A stretch of DNA of 64,000 nt. It comes from Bradyrhizobium nanningense (GTDB lineage Bacteria > Pseudomonadota > Alphaproteobacteria > Rhizobiales > Xanthobacteraceae). Made by a program: the position numbers and the translations under genes. The stretch's first letter is position 1; every line of letters starts with the position of its first letter. The notes beneath the pieces are model-generated. The model was not told the origin of the DNA. It saw only the letters and a program-made list of their open reading frames with translations, and ran no database searches. This document shows, one piece after another, positions 21,850 to 32,047 of this stretch. The stretch spans positions 467,533-531,532 of the forward strand of contig NZ_LBJC01000007.1 of assembly GCF_004114535.1 (NCBI RefSeq), read 5' to 3'.

Positions 21850-22988
21850 TTCGGCCCCGTCTCGAATATCTTGCGCGGTATTGAGGTCAATCGCTTCCCA
21901 CCCGAACTGGTCACCACAACGGACTCGCTGAAGGCAAGACCGGCAGCGGACGTGTACATGTGAAAGACCATTCCTTCCTCGATAGCCCACTCCGAACGAG
22001 GCGTGAAACAGCGATATAGGTCGCTCGTGTGCTGAGAAACAAGCGGAGCGGTACCAAGTGTATACCCGGTGATATTGTCGTAGGTCTCGCGCAATCCCGC
22101 CGCGACAACGCCTTCCCGCACGATGCGGTCGACGTCAGCGGCAATCGCGCCAGGCCTGAGCGCTGCGATTTGGCGATCTTGGAGCTCGATCAGAGTCTGG
22201 GCTGCGGCGTGCTGCTCGGCGCTTGCTCGTCCGACGATGACCGATCGCATGATCCGGACCGTATAGAATCGCAAGCGCGGCAATAGCTCGATATGAACGA
22301 TATCGCCATCGACCAGCGGTCGCTCTGTGAGGAACCCATGCAGCGAATCCCAGCCTGATCCGACATTGAGAGGCCCAACAAAACCATCGTCAAACCCAAG
22401 CTGATAGTAGGCTGCAGCGGCAGCTGCGGCGATATCACGTTGACTCTTGCCGCTTGCAACCTCCCTGACGGTCGCATCGAAGGCCGCATCCAAGAGTGAA
22501 CCCGCCCGGGACATATGCGCGATCTCTTCGGCCGACTTGCATCGCCTGAGATCCCATCCCGATCGCTCAAGGTCACAAAACTCGGTGTCCGGCAAGAGCT
22601 TGCGAAGCGATTTTAGTCTTTGGATGGTGAAAGAGTTCGATTGAAATTCAGCGCCGATCCGGGCAAGCGCCGGACCCGTTTTCTGCAAGGTGCTGACCAG
22701 CACGGCCAGCGGATCGTCCCAATCACCGAAGCCCACGATTTTATCCATCCACGTGCGCTGCCGCGCCGGCGGCATGTCAAGCTTACGCACCAGCAGGAAC
22801 GGCTCGGACGATGCTGGCACGACGCACGCACGCCAGAGATTCTCAGACACTGTATAGCCAGAAAGCCACGACATCATCTCGGGCTCGTCGAAGATGACGC
22901 AGTCAAGCCGACGGTCCGCCATCAGTTTGCGAACAGCATCACATCGGCGCTCGTACTCCTCGACGGAGAATGTGAGATCGCGGCTCAT
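21846..22988 (-). CDS. M24 (creatinase/ectoine-hydrolase-like) protein lacking metal ligands
   Basis: 380 residues. N-terminal creatinase domain (about 1-145) and pita-bread catalytic domain. In metal-dependent M24 peptidases five ligands are conserved. Here the first two Asp positions fall in VHIELLPRLRFYTVRIMRSV (residues 231-250), with Glu and non-acidic residues instead, and the usual GHGIG is replaced by GYTLGTAP. The pattern fits metal-independent members such as creatinase rather than Xaa-Pro peptidase. Ectoine hydrolase (EutD/DoeA) and DddP are other possible relatives. Encoded between the fused permease and the ATPase, so it likely opens or hydrolyses the imported compound. Confidence 0.8.
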
Positions 22989-23115
22989 GATTCATGCTCC
23001 GTTGCCACCGCGAAACATTGGCCAGGATTGTATCGAGTGGGCAGCTTCAGGAAAGTCGTCATTGGCTTTCTCGCTGGTGATGAACAATATCGGAAGCGTA
23101 ATTCATTGATCCCCA

Positions 23116-24912
23116 TCACGGATGGGCGCTTTCCTCCGGCCGCCGGCCTGCAACGACCGCGCCAACGAACAGCCGCAGAAGCAGCAGAAGCGCAAGCACG
23201 ATGAGAAACAGAACGGCAATGACGGCGATCTGGGGACTGATTTCCAGACGGATGTTGTCCCACATCCTCATGGGCAAAGGCGTCGCGGTAGGTCCGCTCA
23301 GGAATAGGCCGAACACGACGTCATCGAAGCCCACGATAAACGCGAAGATTGCTGCGCTTGCTAGCGTCGGCAACAACAATGGGAGCGTCACCGTTCGCAG
23401 CGTCACGAGAGGGCTCGAACCGAGGCTGGCGGCAGCCAGTTCGAGCGTGCGGTTGAAGCGCTTGAGCCCTGCGATCATGACGACGACGGTATATGGCGCG
23501 CCAATGATCGTATAGCTAAGGGCAAATGCCAGCGGATTACCGATCAGCGAAGACCCGGCGAGAGCGAAGAACAGGGAAACTGCAATGACGACGTGAGGAA
23601 CGATCAGCGGGGAAATCAAGAGCAGATAGACAGGCACGCGCGCGGCGAACCGGTACCGCACGAGGGCGAAGGCAGCGGGAACACCAATACCCACGCTCAA
23701 CAGGGCAGACAGTCCTGCCCATTTGAGACTGAAGCTCAAGGCATTGAGCCATTGCGTATTTCTGAGCAGACTTGAGAACCAGCGCAGTGAGTAGCCGGGT
23801 GGCGGGAAGGTCAGATAGGGTGCATCGCTGAATGCAAGAGGAATCACGACCGCGAACGGCAATATGAGCAGGAGCAGCGTTAGCGCCGCCATCAAGTAGA
23901 ACAAGGGCCGGCGGACGACCGTGAAAGCCTCATGCAACCTTAGCGACGGCCCGTGCAGGATCGCCGTTAGCCGCTCCAGGATCGGCCACGGCGTGGAGAG
24001 TCCCGATGTCGTTGTGCCGGTTGGTGAGACGTTGTCGTGCGGGCGATCGTCGAGTTCTTCCGCAATCCGCTGACGAAATATCAGGAAGACCGTGATGACT
24101 GCTAGCATCAAGATCGATGACTGGGCTGCGGCTTCATCAAAATTTCCGAGGATCAGCACGCGCAGGCTGATGCCCTGAGCGATCAGATAGCTGTCCGGAC
24201 CACCAAGAAGCTCTGGCGTGATATAGAAGCCGAGACTGGACAGAAACACGAGCGTGCAGCCGCTAATCACGCCTGGCATCGAGGCTGGCAGCGTGACCCT
24301 CAGGAAGGCGTCGGTCGGAGGACTTCCGAGACTTTGTGCCGCTTTTGCAAGGCTTGGATTAACCCGTGCCAACACAGCGTAAAGAGGAAAAACCATAAGC
24401 GGCAGCTGGACCTGGACCATGCCGATATAGACGCCGATCGAATTGAATACCATTTGCAATGGCTCGGAGATGACTCCAAGCCGCAGGAGCAGCTGGTTAA
24501 TGGGCCCGTTGGGGCTGAGCAGGACGATCCAAGCGTAGGTTCTGATCAAGACACTCGTCAAATAAGGGAGCGTGACGATAAGCAGAAGAAACGCCGCCGG
24601 ACGCGGTGGACATTTCGATATGGCATAAGCGAGCGGATAAGCGATGAGGAGGCAAATGATCGTCACGGTCGCGGCGAGCGCGAGTGTTCTAAGGACGATC
24701 CAAAGAAACGCGGGCGAGTTGGCGATCTCGATATAGCTCTTGAGCGACCAGGCGCCATCAAGCTGCAGGCTCTTGAGCACGAGTTGCGCAAGCGGCACGA
24801 CGTAGCCGACCGAGAATACGATTACGATTGGCAAGAGAAGAAGGACGGGCACTAGGCGCGCCCGTCCTAATGTATATCCCCTACGGGGCATTGCCACACT
24901 CGCATCCGCCAT
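23116..24912 (-). CDS. Fused ABC permease, two membrane domains (PotB-PotC-like)
   Basis: 598 residues, about twice a PotB or PotC. The N-terminal half (about 15-290) and the C-terminal half (about 330-590) each have about six spans and a permease coupling region (LAKAAQSLGSPPTDAFLRVT in the first half; LELAAASLGSSPLVTLRTVT in the second). Such fusions are known in iron (FbpB-type) importers but less usual beside a PotD-like binding protein. It is 6 bp from the binding-protein gene. The linker near residues 285-325 is hydrophilic and cytoplasmic. Confidence 0.9.
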   Translation of the reverse strand: MADASVAMPRRGYTLGRARLVPVLLLLPIVIVFSVGYVVPLAQLVLKSLQLDGAWSLKSYIEIANSPAFLWIVLRTLALAATVTIICLLIAYPLAYAISKCPPRPAAFLLLIVTLPYLTSVLIRTYAWIVLLSPNGPINQLLLRLGVISEPLQMVFNSIGVYIGMVQVQLPLMVFPLYAVLARVNPSLAKAAQSLGSPPTDAFLRVTLPASMPGVISGCTLVFLSSLGFYITPELLGGPDSYLIAQGISLRVLILGNFDEAAAQSSILMLAVITVFLIFRQRIAEELDDRPHDNVSPTGTTTSGLSTPWPILERLTAILHGPSLRLHEAFTVVRRPLFYLMAALTLLLLILPFAVVIPLAFSDAPYLTFPPPGYSLRWFSSLLRNTQWLNALSFSLKWAGLSALLSVGIGVPAAFALVRYRFAARVPVYLLLISPLIVPHVVIAVSLFFALAGSSLIGNPLAFALSYTIIGAPYTVVVMIAGLKRFNRTLELAAASLGSSPLVTLRTVTLPLLLPTLASAAIFAFIVGFDDVVFGLFLSGPTATPLPMRMWDNIRLEISPQIAVIAVLFLIVLALLLLLRLFVGAVVAGRRPEESAHP

Positions 24913-24918
24913 CTTGCC

Positions 24919-26034
24919 CTACCGTGCGCCAGAAATCCAACGCTCCCATTGAGCGACGGCTACTTCATTGTTGGCCTTGCCGTTGGAGCCGACCGTGTTC
25001 CAGAACTCATAATCCTGGACGAATTGCAGCTTCCGCGCTTCCGGTGAGGTCGGCAGGAGCTTCGCCCGTTCAGTCGGCACTAAGTCGAACGCACGCGAGT
25101 TCGGCGGCGCGTAGAGAATGTGTTGGACAAACTTTGCCTGGTTCTCGGCTCGCGCTGAGAACGCGAGAAACTTGAACGCGTTGTCTGCGTTCTTAGTGCC
25201 TTTCAAAACCACCCAGGTGTCATACTGCAGCATCCCCTGATTCCAGGTGTAGCCGATCTTGGCCCCCTGCTCGTTGGCTGCCGAAACCCGACCGTTCCAG
25301 GCGCTTCCGGCCGTGATCAGCTTATCGATGATCATCTGCGGAGCTTCCGCACCGGTATTCCACCATTTCAGGATGTTCGGCTTGACCCGGCTGAGGCTCT
25401 TGAATGCGCGATCCCAATCAAGTGGATAGAGCTTCGACGGATCAACACCATCCGCCATCAGGGCTGCTTCGAACGTGCCGCCGTCCGAGGCCCAGGTTCC
25501 TGCCATGAGCGAGCGCCGTCCCGCAAATTTTTGGGCATCCCACAAATCCGCCCAAGACTTCGGCGCATCGGAGGTAAACTTCGACGCGTCATATGCAATG
25601 AACAGAGAATAGATGATCGCGGGCACGGTGAACTTGCCGACCTTGACCGGACTGAACGCGTCGAGGTCTGCCTTGTCGAAGTAGCCGTAGTCGATCGGAA
25701 GCAGAAGATTGTCGCGCTCGAAAGTCGGGGCCTTGCCGCCAGGAATGATCGTCACGTCGTATCGGGGAGCACCGGCCAACACGCTCGCTCGCACCGCTCC
25801 CGTATCCGTGCGGGGTTGAGCGATAACCTTGATGCCGGTCGCTTTCTCGAAGGGCTCGAAATAGGCGATCCGCTTGGCTTCGCCCCAGGACCCGCCGCCG
25901 TCATAGACCACGACTTCACCGGTGCCCTTCGGGATTTGCGCAAGCGCCGGGGCGGGAAACAGCGAGCGCGCGGCCGCCAAGCCCCCAGCCAAAGCGGTTC
26001 CCCGAAGAAGCTTGCGTCTGACTACATCGACCAT
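24919..26034 (-). CDS. ABC transporter substrate-binding protein, PotD-like
   Basis: 371 residues from ATG 26034. Tat-type signal: RRKLLRGTALAGGLAAARSL then PAPALAQ. The mature part starts with GEVVVYDGGGSWGEAKRIAY, the start of extracellular solute-binding family 1 proteins for polyamines and similar cations. First gene of the five-gene operon ending with the M20 hydrolase, and divergent from an Lrp regulator (127 bp between starts). Confidence 0.9.
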   Translation of the reverse strand: MVDVVRRKLLRGTALAGGLAAARSLFPAPALAQIPKGTGEVVVYDGGGSWGEAKRIAYFEPFEKATGIKVIAQPRTDTGAVRASVLAGAPRYDVTIIPGGKAPTFERDNLLLPIDYGYFDKADLDAFSPVKVGKFTVPAIIYSLFIAYDASKFTSDAPKSWADLWDAQKFAGRRSLMAGTWASDGGTFEAALMADGVDPSKLYPLDWDRAFKSLSRVKPNILKWWNTGAEAPQMIIDKLITAGSAWNGRVSAANEQGAKIGYTWNQGMLQYDTWVVLKGTKNADNAFKFLAFSARAENQAKFVQHILYAPPNSRAFDLVPTERAKLLPTSPEARKLQFVQDYEFWNTVGSNGKANNEVAVAQWERWISGAR

Positions 26035-26161
26035 CTTCGCCTCCGTTTGTAGTGGCAAATACTTGCTCGACCCGGCTTCATGCCTATAATCCGGCAAGCG
26101 AGTGGCTGAATTCGCCGTTTTGCGATCTAAAATGCCGGAAAGTTGCAAGTTGAGAGTTTAA

Positions 26162-26644
26162 ATGGCTGTCACGCGCACGGACCTCGACCGCCTCGATCTG
26201 AAGCTTCTGATGCTGCTGCAGGAGAATAATCTGCAGACCTCTGAGGAATTGGCAGAGCGCGTGGGACTTTCCCCGACGTCTTGCCTGCGTCGGCTCAGGC
26301 GATTGCGTGAAAACGGGGCGATCATGTCTGACGTCTCGATCATATCGCCTTCGGTCGCCGGGAAACGGGTCACCTCGATCGTGCTCGTGGCGCTCGAGCA
26401 AGAGCAGCTCGATCTTCTCCACACCTTCAAGAATCGGATGAGCGCCTATCCTGAGGTTACGCAGTGCTACTACGTAACGGGTTCGGCTGATTTCATTCTG
26501 GTCGTCAACACTGGCTCGATGGAAGAATATGGCGCTTTCACCGAGCGAGCATTCTTTCCCGACAAGAACGTCAAGTCGTTCAACACCTATGTGTCGATGC
26601 AGACGGTGAAATTCACCACCCGCATCAATCTTGACGTATCCTGA
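26162..26644 (+). CDS. Lrp/AsnC family transcriptional regulator
   Basis: 160 residues. N-terminal HTH (LDLKLLMLLQENNLQTSEELAERVGLSPTSCLRRLRRL in outline: DRLDLKLL, LSPTSCLRRL) and a C-terminal RAM domain with VTQCYYVTGSADFILVV. Lrp/AsnC proteins respond to amino acids. It stands between, and is divergent from, the PotD-like importer operon and converges on the PLP-lyase gene, so both are its probable targets, with a diamino acid or derivative as effector. The arrangement parallels AsnC-type DoeX in ectoine loci. Confidence 0.93.
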   Translation: MAVTRTDLDRLDLKLLMLLQENNLQTSEELAERVGLSPTSCLRRLRRLRENGAIMSDVSIISPSVAGKRVTSIVLVALEQEQLDLLHTFKNRMSAYPEVTQCYYVTGSADFILVVNTGSMEEYGAFTERAFFPDKNVKSFNTYVSMQTVKFTTRINLDVS

Positions 26645-26665
26645 TTGGCAGCGTTTTGATCCTGC

Positions 26666-27889
26666 CTATTGGTTGCCGCTCCAGACCGACAGGTCGGTAG
26701 GGCTTTCGGTCGCAAAGAGCAGGACCTTGGCGGACTGATCCAGCCCAAGTCGCTTTCGGTCCTTCTCTTCGGCTGCCCTGAAGAGGCCTGCCAATCCCGC
26801 CGCTCCCGACTCTCCGACGCGAAGACGCTGATCGCCTGAAATGCCCTCATTGAGCAAACGTACCGCGTCAGCGGCCTCTTCGTCGGTGACCGTGATGTAG
26901 CCGCTGGTCAGGTCTTCGATGATCGGCCAAACCAACAAGGACGGGCTTTGGCATTCGAGCATCGACATGTTCGTCGCAGGCCCCGGTGGAAGGCGCACGG
27001 GCATCTTGGCTCGCGCGCTTTCATAAAGGCAGGCCGATCGTTCCGGCTCCACGATCCACAGATGGGTATCGGGCCCGAATAGACCACGCGCCCAACCATG
27101 GCCGAATACGCTTGCAGCAAGACCTCCGACGCCAGCTTGAACCAGAACATGCGTAAAGGGCTTTTGCTGTCCTGTGGTGGCTGCAACGATTTCATCGGTC
27201 AGGATCGAGTAGCCCTGAACCACAAGCGTGCAGGCCGTGGCATCTTCTCCTGGGCCGACGGTATCTGGGACGGCAATCCAACCGTCCTGCGACGCAGCCT
27301 TGGCTGCAGCTTCCACCGAGTCGTGATAATCTCCGGACACACGCACGATCTCAGCACCGAGCCGTGATATATGAGCGGCACGCTCTTCACTCACGCCTTG
27401 GTGGAGATACACCACAGCTCGCGCCCCGATGAGCCGCGCTCCGGCTGATACGGAACGACCGTGATTGCCGTCAGATGCACAGGAAAAGGTGAGTTCGGAC
27501 AGCATGGCCCGAACGCCAGGCTCCATCAGTTCCGCCGGCAGAATTGCTCGCCCCGTCCGCCTCTCGACGTGTCGCATAGCAAGCTTCAGCACGGCATAGG
27601 CTCCGCCGAGCCCCTTGAAGCTGCCTATGCCCAGACGCTGGGTCTCGTCCTTGATCCAGATTTCGCCAAGCCCCAGCCTTTCCGCGGTGCGCGGCAGAGA
27701 AATCAGATTGGTCGGAGCATAGCGCGGACAAGCTTGAAGAAGGCGCAGAGGCTCATCTCCTGCGTTGCGGTCGCACCAGGAAGCCGCATGTTTCAGTCCA
27801 GATGACCGGCTGCGTAATAGGATAGATCGTTGAGTGGCAAGCGTCTGTGTCGCGGAGTCGGCGGCCTCAAAAGGGGGTACCAAGGTCAT
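26666..27889 (-). CDS. Diaminopropionate ammonia-lyase-like PLP enzyme
   Basis: 407 residues. Fold-type II PLP enzyme. The Schiff-base Lys is Lys92 in GIGSFKGLGGAYAV, and the second acid-base residue of this family is Asp in SCASDGNHGRSVSAGA. Both match E. coli YgeX, which converts 2,3-diaminopropionate to pyruvate and two ammonia. The related EutB/threonine-dehydratase group is an alternative. ATG 27889 directly abuts AGGAGG, so a start slightly downstream or upstream is possible. Convergent with the Lrp gene. Confidence 0.85.
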   Translation of the reverse strand: MTLVPPFEAADSATQTLATQRSILLRSRSSGLKHAASWCDRNAGDEPLRLLQACPRYAPTNLISLPRTAERLGLGEIWIKDETQRLGIGSFKGLGGAYAVLKLAMRHVERRTGRAILPAELMEPGVRAMLSELTFSCASDGNHGRSVSAGARLIGARAVVYLHQGVSEERAAHISRLGAEIVRVSGDYHDSVEAAAKAASQDGWIAVPDTVGPGEDATACTLVVQGYSILTDEIVAATTGQQKPFTHVLVQAGVGGLAASVFGHGWARGLFGPDTHLWIVEPERSACLYESARAKMPVRLPPGPATNMSMLECQSPSLLVWPIIEDLTSGYITVTDEEAADAVRLLNEGISGDQRLRVGESGAAGLAGLFRAAEEKDRKRLGLDQSAKVLLFATESPTDLSVWSGNQ

Positions 27890-28089
27890 CCTCCTGGCAA
27901 GTTCGTTCGATCTTTTCGGACTGTACTGTGCCGAGCCGCGAAGCCGGTTAGTGCAATCTTTGACGCAATCCATGACGGAATTCGGCATTGTTGAGCCTAA
28001 AATGGCGGGTTTGGGCTCGTCTGGCAGGCATATTCCAAAAAGATTTGCTGGTCGAAGACCGCTGACGCCTCGCAATCTGGCATTCTACC

Positions 28090-29337
28090 GTGTCGCGAAA
28101 GAGGGGATCTCTGGTGCAGGATATCCGGGAGCAAGCCGCAAGCTCGAAGGAAGATCTTTCAGATTCCGAGGTCGATCGTTTGCGAGCCGATACGCCGGGT
28201 GTTGCGCATCGAATTCACCTCAACAATGCGGGCGCCGCGCTGATGCTACGTCCCGTCGTGGACGGCATGATGACATATCTCCGGCGCGAAGCCGAGATTG
28301 GCGGCTACGAAGCGTACGCCGAAAGCACAGCGTGCCTCGAAGGCGTATACGATGGCATAGCTCGACTAGTCGGCTCGAAGCGGGAAGAAATCGCGCTGGC
28401 CGAAAATGCCACTCTGGCCTGGCAGCGCGCCTTCTATTCGCTCCGCTTTAAACCTTCAGACCGAATACTCACCACCTCCGCAGAATTTGCCGCAAACTAT
28501 GTTGCGTTTTTGCAGGTCGCACGCCGCACGGGCGCACGGGTCGAGGTTATACCCGACGACGCAAATCAGGTTTTGGACCCTGAGGCGCTCGAGCGGATGA
28601 TCGATGACCGCGTGCGACTGATCGCCATCACCTGGATACCGACGAACGGTGGCTTGGTGAATCCGGCTGAAGCTGTCGGTCAAATCGCGCGAGCACATGG
28701 AATTCCCTACCTGCTGGATGCGTGCCAGGCAGTTGGACAGATCCCGGTGGATGCCCATGCACTTGGTTGCGACATGCTCACGGCGACGGGCCGGAAATTC
28801 CTGCGCGGTCCGCGTGGAACAGGCTTCCTCTACATGCGCGAGGATTTTCTGAAGGACATTGAACCGGCCATGATAGACCTGTTTGGTGCACCTTGGGTTG
28901 GACCTGACCGCTACGAACTTAGGTCCGACGCTCGACGGTTTGAAACCTGGGAGGCGAATTACGCCGCGCGGCTCGGCCTTGGCATAGCGGTCGACTACGC
29001 ACTTCTAATCGGCATCAACAAGATCGAACGACGTTGCCGCCTGCTTGCGAACGAGTTGCGCGCTGCACTCAGCGCGATCCCCGGTTTGTCGATTCACGAC
29101 CTCGGAGAAGATCGCGCTTCAATCGTTTCGTTCACTCTTCAGGACGTGGAAGCACGCGAAGTCATGCGCCATTTGCAAAGTGAAAAAATCAATGTCTCGG
29201 TCTCTCCTCCAACAAGTACGCCATTGGACGCAATGAGGAGAAGGCTCCCGCATGTCATTCGGGCTTCGCCGCACTATTACAATACACTCGAAGAGGTCAA
29301 CACTCTTGCGTCAGCTGTACGACGAATAAGCCGCTGA
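28090..29337 (+). CDS. Class V aminotransferase (NifS/SufS fold)
   Basis: 415 residues from GTG 28090. PLP-binding Lys236 in TATGRKFLRGPRGTGFLY and the PLP-ring Asp210 in YLLDACQAVGQ. HLNNAGAALM at residues 43-52 is typical of the cysteine-desulfurase-like and isopenicillin-epimerase-like class V group. No desulfurase catalytic Cys loop is recognisable near residue 330, so a transaminase, lyase or epimerase role is more likely. Divergent from the PLP-lyase gene (200 bp between starts), thus possibly part of the same catabolic island. The start is uncertain; a GTG at 28114 would remove eight residues. Confidence 0.82.
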   Translation: MSRKRGSLVQDIREQAASSKEDLSDSEVDRLRADTPGVAHRIHLNNAGAALMLRPVVDGMMTYLRREAEIGGYEAYAESTACLEGVYDGIARLVGSKREEIALAENATLAWQRAFYSLRFKPSDRILTTSAEFAANYVAFLQVARRTGARVEVIPDDANQVLDPEALERMIDDRVRLIAITWIPTNGGLVNPAEAVGQIARAHGIPYLLDACQAVGQIPVDAHALGCDMLTATGRKFLRGPRGTGFLYMREDFLKDIEPAMIDLFGAPWVGPDRYELRSDARRFETWEANYAARLGLGIAVDYALLIGINKIERRCRLLANELRAALSAIPGLSIHDLGEDRASIVSFTLQDVEAREVMRHLQSEKINVSVSPPTSTPLDAMRRRLPHVIRASPHYYNTLEEVNTLASAVRRISR

Positions 29338-29370
29338 CGAGCGCTCCGCGTGACAGCTTGCATCAGATCG

Positions 29371-30162
29371 TCAGAGCTTACAGTTGTAGCGCTGTGCGAT
29401 GCCACGGCGGAAGGTGAGCACGCAGGTCACGAAGATCGCGCCCTGAATCACTGTCACCCACTGGCCGAAGCTCGCCAGATATTGCTGCATGGCGATGATC
29501 ATGAAGGCGCCGACCGCGGGGCCGAAGATGGTGCCGAGACCGCCGACCAGCGTCATCAGCACGACTTCGCCCGACGTCGACCAATGCACGTCCGTGAGCG
29601 AGGCGTTCTGCGCCACGAACACCTTCAGCGCTCCGGCGAAGCCCGCCAGCGTGCCGGACAGCACGAAGGCCAGGAACTTGTACTGGTCAGTCCGGCAGCC
29701 CAGCGAGATGGCGCGCTGCTCGTTCTCGCGGATCGACTTCAGGACCTCGCCGAAGGGCGAATTGATGACGCGGAAGATCAGGAGGAACCCGGCGAGGAAG
29801 CCGATCAGCACGACGTAATACAGAACCGTCGGCTTGGGAGATCGAGGACGCCGAACATGTGTCCCTGCGGAATGCCGTCCTCACCATGGATGAACGGGGC
29901 CTGAAGTAGATGAAATAGCAGCTGTAGACAGCGCCAGCGTGATCATCGAGAAATAGATGCCCTGACGGCGGATCGAGATGTAGCCGGTCACGATCGAGAG
30001 CGCGAAAGCCGAGGCGACGGCGAGGAAGGCCACGACCATCAGCACGAAGCTCGCCGTACCTGGGCGCTCTGCCACTCGATCGGCACGCATCATGGCCTTT
30101 CGATTAACCGCCGTTTGCGGTTTCGCATGCCACGTCGCGAATATCGTGCCGGCAGCAGACAT
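29371..30162 (-). pseudogene. livM: Branched-chain amino acid ABC permease (livM-like) remnant A
   Basis: Reading minus strand: VTGYISIRRQGIYFSMITLALS (end near 29925), then in another frame QLLFHLLQAPFIHGEDGIPQ, then from about 29835 in a third frame FLLIFRVINSPFGEVLKSIR to a proper C-terminus at 29371. So two indels (about 29922 and 29835) break an otherwise clear LivM. The N-terminal third of the gene is missing. The surrounding sequence to 30394 contains no further recognisable liv gene. Not functional unless these are sequencing errors. Confidence 0.82.
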
Positions 30163-30394
30163 CTTGCTATCCGGCGGGCCGCGCCAGCTACATAAGCGAT
30201 GCGGAAGATCGGGGTGCTACTGGGTGAAATCCTTCGTGGTCTTCGAGCAGCGCCTCGAGTGCGATGATCGTATCCTTGTGCGGAAAATCGTCGGGCACGC
30301 CCCCCGGAGTCCTTGAGCGCAGATGTGCAGCCACGTCTTCCGGCGGGTGAGACAGGCGAGCTCGGCTTTGTCGCCACGTGCGTCTATTCCTAGC
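30163..30394. other. Gene-free stretch between livM remnant and hipA
   Basis: 230 bp. One minus-strand frame reads GGVPDDFPHKDTIIALEALL, which looks protein-like but has no start and ends at a stop near 30196. It may be another gene scrap from the decayed segment. No regulatory element recognised. Confidence 0.3.
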
Positions 30395-31684
30395 CTAGGG
30401 CGATGGGGCTGCTGCGCCTTCCGGCGCCGGCTGCGCTTGCTTTAGGCGCTCTAGGTAGCCGCGTGCGCGCGAAATCACCGCCTCGACCACCGTGTCCAGG
30501 ACGGGATCGCCGCCGGCAGGCATGGCTTCGACCTCTGCCTTGGCCGCCATTGCATGGTGCGTCACAGCCTGAGCAATCTCGGAGACGCGCCGGATCGTCT
30601 GCGCTGGAGAGAGCTTGCAGTCGATGGCGAAGCGCTCCCAGTGGTTGCGTCCGAGCTGGTCAGCCTGCTTTTGCCCGCCGATCTTCTGCGCCATGTTGCG
30701 GGTGATCTTCGGATATGGCGCCGCACAGACGATGTCGTAACCTGGCGCCATGGCGGCGCCGCGCGCCGATAGCATCAGCGCGTAATTTTTGGCGTGGGAA
30801 TCGGTGTTCCACACCATCGGATTGAAGATGGCAAGATCGACGAAGCGGGCGGTCTCCTGTGCTGTCATGTGGCGCTGGGTCACGCCGACCATGTCGGCCA
30901 ATGATGGTCCTTTTAGGCCTCTATCGTTGTTCTGGTACTTGGCAGCTGGCGGCAGGCCCAGGGCTTGGCAGAAGTCCTCCTGATGCAGCCGCCGCCACCT
31001 CTTGCCGTCATGACGGCGGTCATAGCGCTCAACCAGCAGGTAGCTACGTTCGCCTGCCCTCCCTGTCGTCACCTTTGGCGTCGGGATTCCGATCATGCGC
31101 GCGAGCGTCAGGCAGAATGCCTCGTTCTGGACGGCGCCAGGCAAGCGCTCGCCATCGGGCTTGATGATGTAGGTCGATGGCGCGCCGTCGATCGGTATGT
31201 ACAGGGTGTCGCCATCCAGAGCGACGGCGAGCTTTGTCTGCACACCGGCAAGTGACATCGACACGCCATCTTCGCCGACGAGGAAAGGCTTGTGGGGTAG
31301 CTCATTGAGGATGCGCTCGAGCGAGGCCTTGTCGGGGATCTCTCGCCATTTGCCGGCGATCAGCCCGGTGCCAGGTTGTCCGACGGAGAGCGCGCCGGCG
31401 GTGTCGCGGCCCATCTCGGCAAGAAGACCGATGACATCGGCCGGCGACTTGCCGAGCATATGACCTACGGTCCCGAGAGTTGCGTTCTCCGGCAGCAGAT
31501 TTGCCGCCCATACCAGAATTGCCGAGGCATCATGCGACGCCCGCGCGAGCGGCATGGTGAGCGACACAGGGAAGGCGCCGGTCAGCCCGCGCCAGGATTC
31601 GGCATAGGTGAAGCCTGACGCTTCGTCGGCGGTCGTGATCCAGCCGACCTCTCGCGTCTCAAAGTAGACCGGAAGACGGTCCAT
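30395..31684 (-). CDS. hipA: HipA family serine/threonine kinase toxin
   Basis: 429 residues from ATG 31684. HipA-type toxins phosphorylate glutamyl-tRNA synthetase or another target and cause growth arrest. Seen: N-terminal couple_HipA domain, MSLAGVQTKLAVAL (glycine-loop region), YIIKPDG (ATP-binding Lys), and the kinase catalytic loop NTDSHAKNYALML with Asp and Asn, then GYDIVCA. All key residues are intact, so it is likely active. Its 5' end overlaps hipB by 26 bp, giving coupled translation. The Pro/Ala-rich C-terminal tail is not conserved. Confidence 0.94.
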   Translation of the reverse strand: MDRLPVYFETREVGWITTADEASGFTYAESWRGLTGAFPVSLTMPLARASHDASAILVWAANLLPENATLGTVGHMLGKSPADVIGLLAEMGRDTAGALSVGQPGTGLIAGKWREIPDKASLERILNELPHKPFLVGEDGVSMSLAGVQTKLAVALDGDTLYIPIDGAPSTYIIKPDGERLPGAVQNEAFCLTLARMIGIPTPKVTTGRAGERSYLLVERYDRRHDGKRWRRLHQEDFCQALGLPPAAKYQNNDRGLKGPSLADMVGVTQRHMTAQETARFVDLAIFNPMVWNTDSHAKNYALMLSARGAAMAPGYDIVCAAPYPKITRNMAQKIGGQKQADQLGRNHWERFAIDCKLSPAQTIRRVSEIAQAVTHHAMAAKAEVEAMPAGGDPVLDTVVEAVISRARGYLERLKQAQPAPEGAAAPSP

Positions 31685-32033
31685 GAGGCTCCTCCTCGTC
31701 GCTGTCGGGAATGTCCGGTGTCTCGGAAGTGTTCGCGCGGCGGGCTTGCGCATCTTTGAGAACATCCTCGATGCGCAGCCCGAGCACGTTTGCCACGTGC
31801 AGGCTGCGCCCGAGCTGACAGGTGCTTTTTCCGGCCTCGAGGTCGACGATGAAACGCTTTCCTGTCCCGCTCACCATGGCCAGCTCGTCCTGCCGGAGGC
31901 CCTGGCGTTTGCGTTCTTCCTGGATGAGGCGACCGAATGCTGCAGCGAACTCGGCGGCTTGGCGCGCGACACCGGTCTCGCCAGGAGCCTCGTTTCCGCC
32001 CGAGGGGGGAGTGCCTTTTGGAGGCGTGTTCAT
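31659..32033 (-). CDS. hipB: HipB family XRE antitoxin
   Basis: 124 residues. An XRE helix-turn-helix occupies about 35-95 (RLIQEERKRQGLRQDELAMV, then GTGKRFIVDLEAGK). HipB neutralises HipA and represses the operon. GAGAGAG stands 6-7 bases before the ATG. The acidic C-terminal tail (DSDEEEPHG) could contact HipA or be a protease target. Four operator copies lie upstream of its start. Confidence 0.93.
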   Translation of the reverse strand: MNTPPKGTPPSGGNEAPGETGVARQAAEFAAAFGRLIQEERKRQGLRQDELAMVSGTGKRFIVDLEAGKSTCQLGRSLHVANVLGLRIEDVLKDAQARRANTSETPDIPDSDEEEPHGPSSGLL

Positions 32034-32047
32034 AGCTCTCTCGCCGT

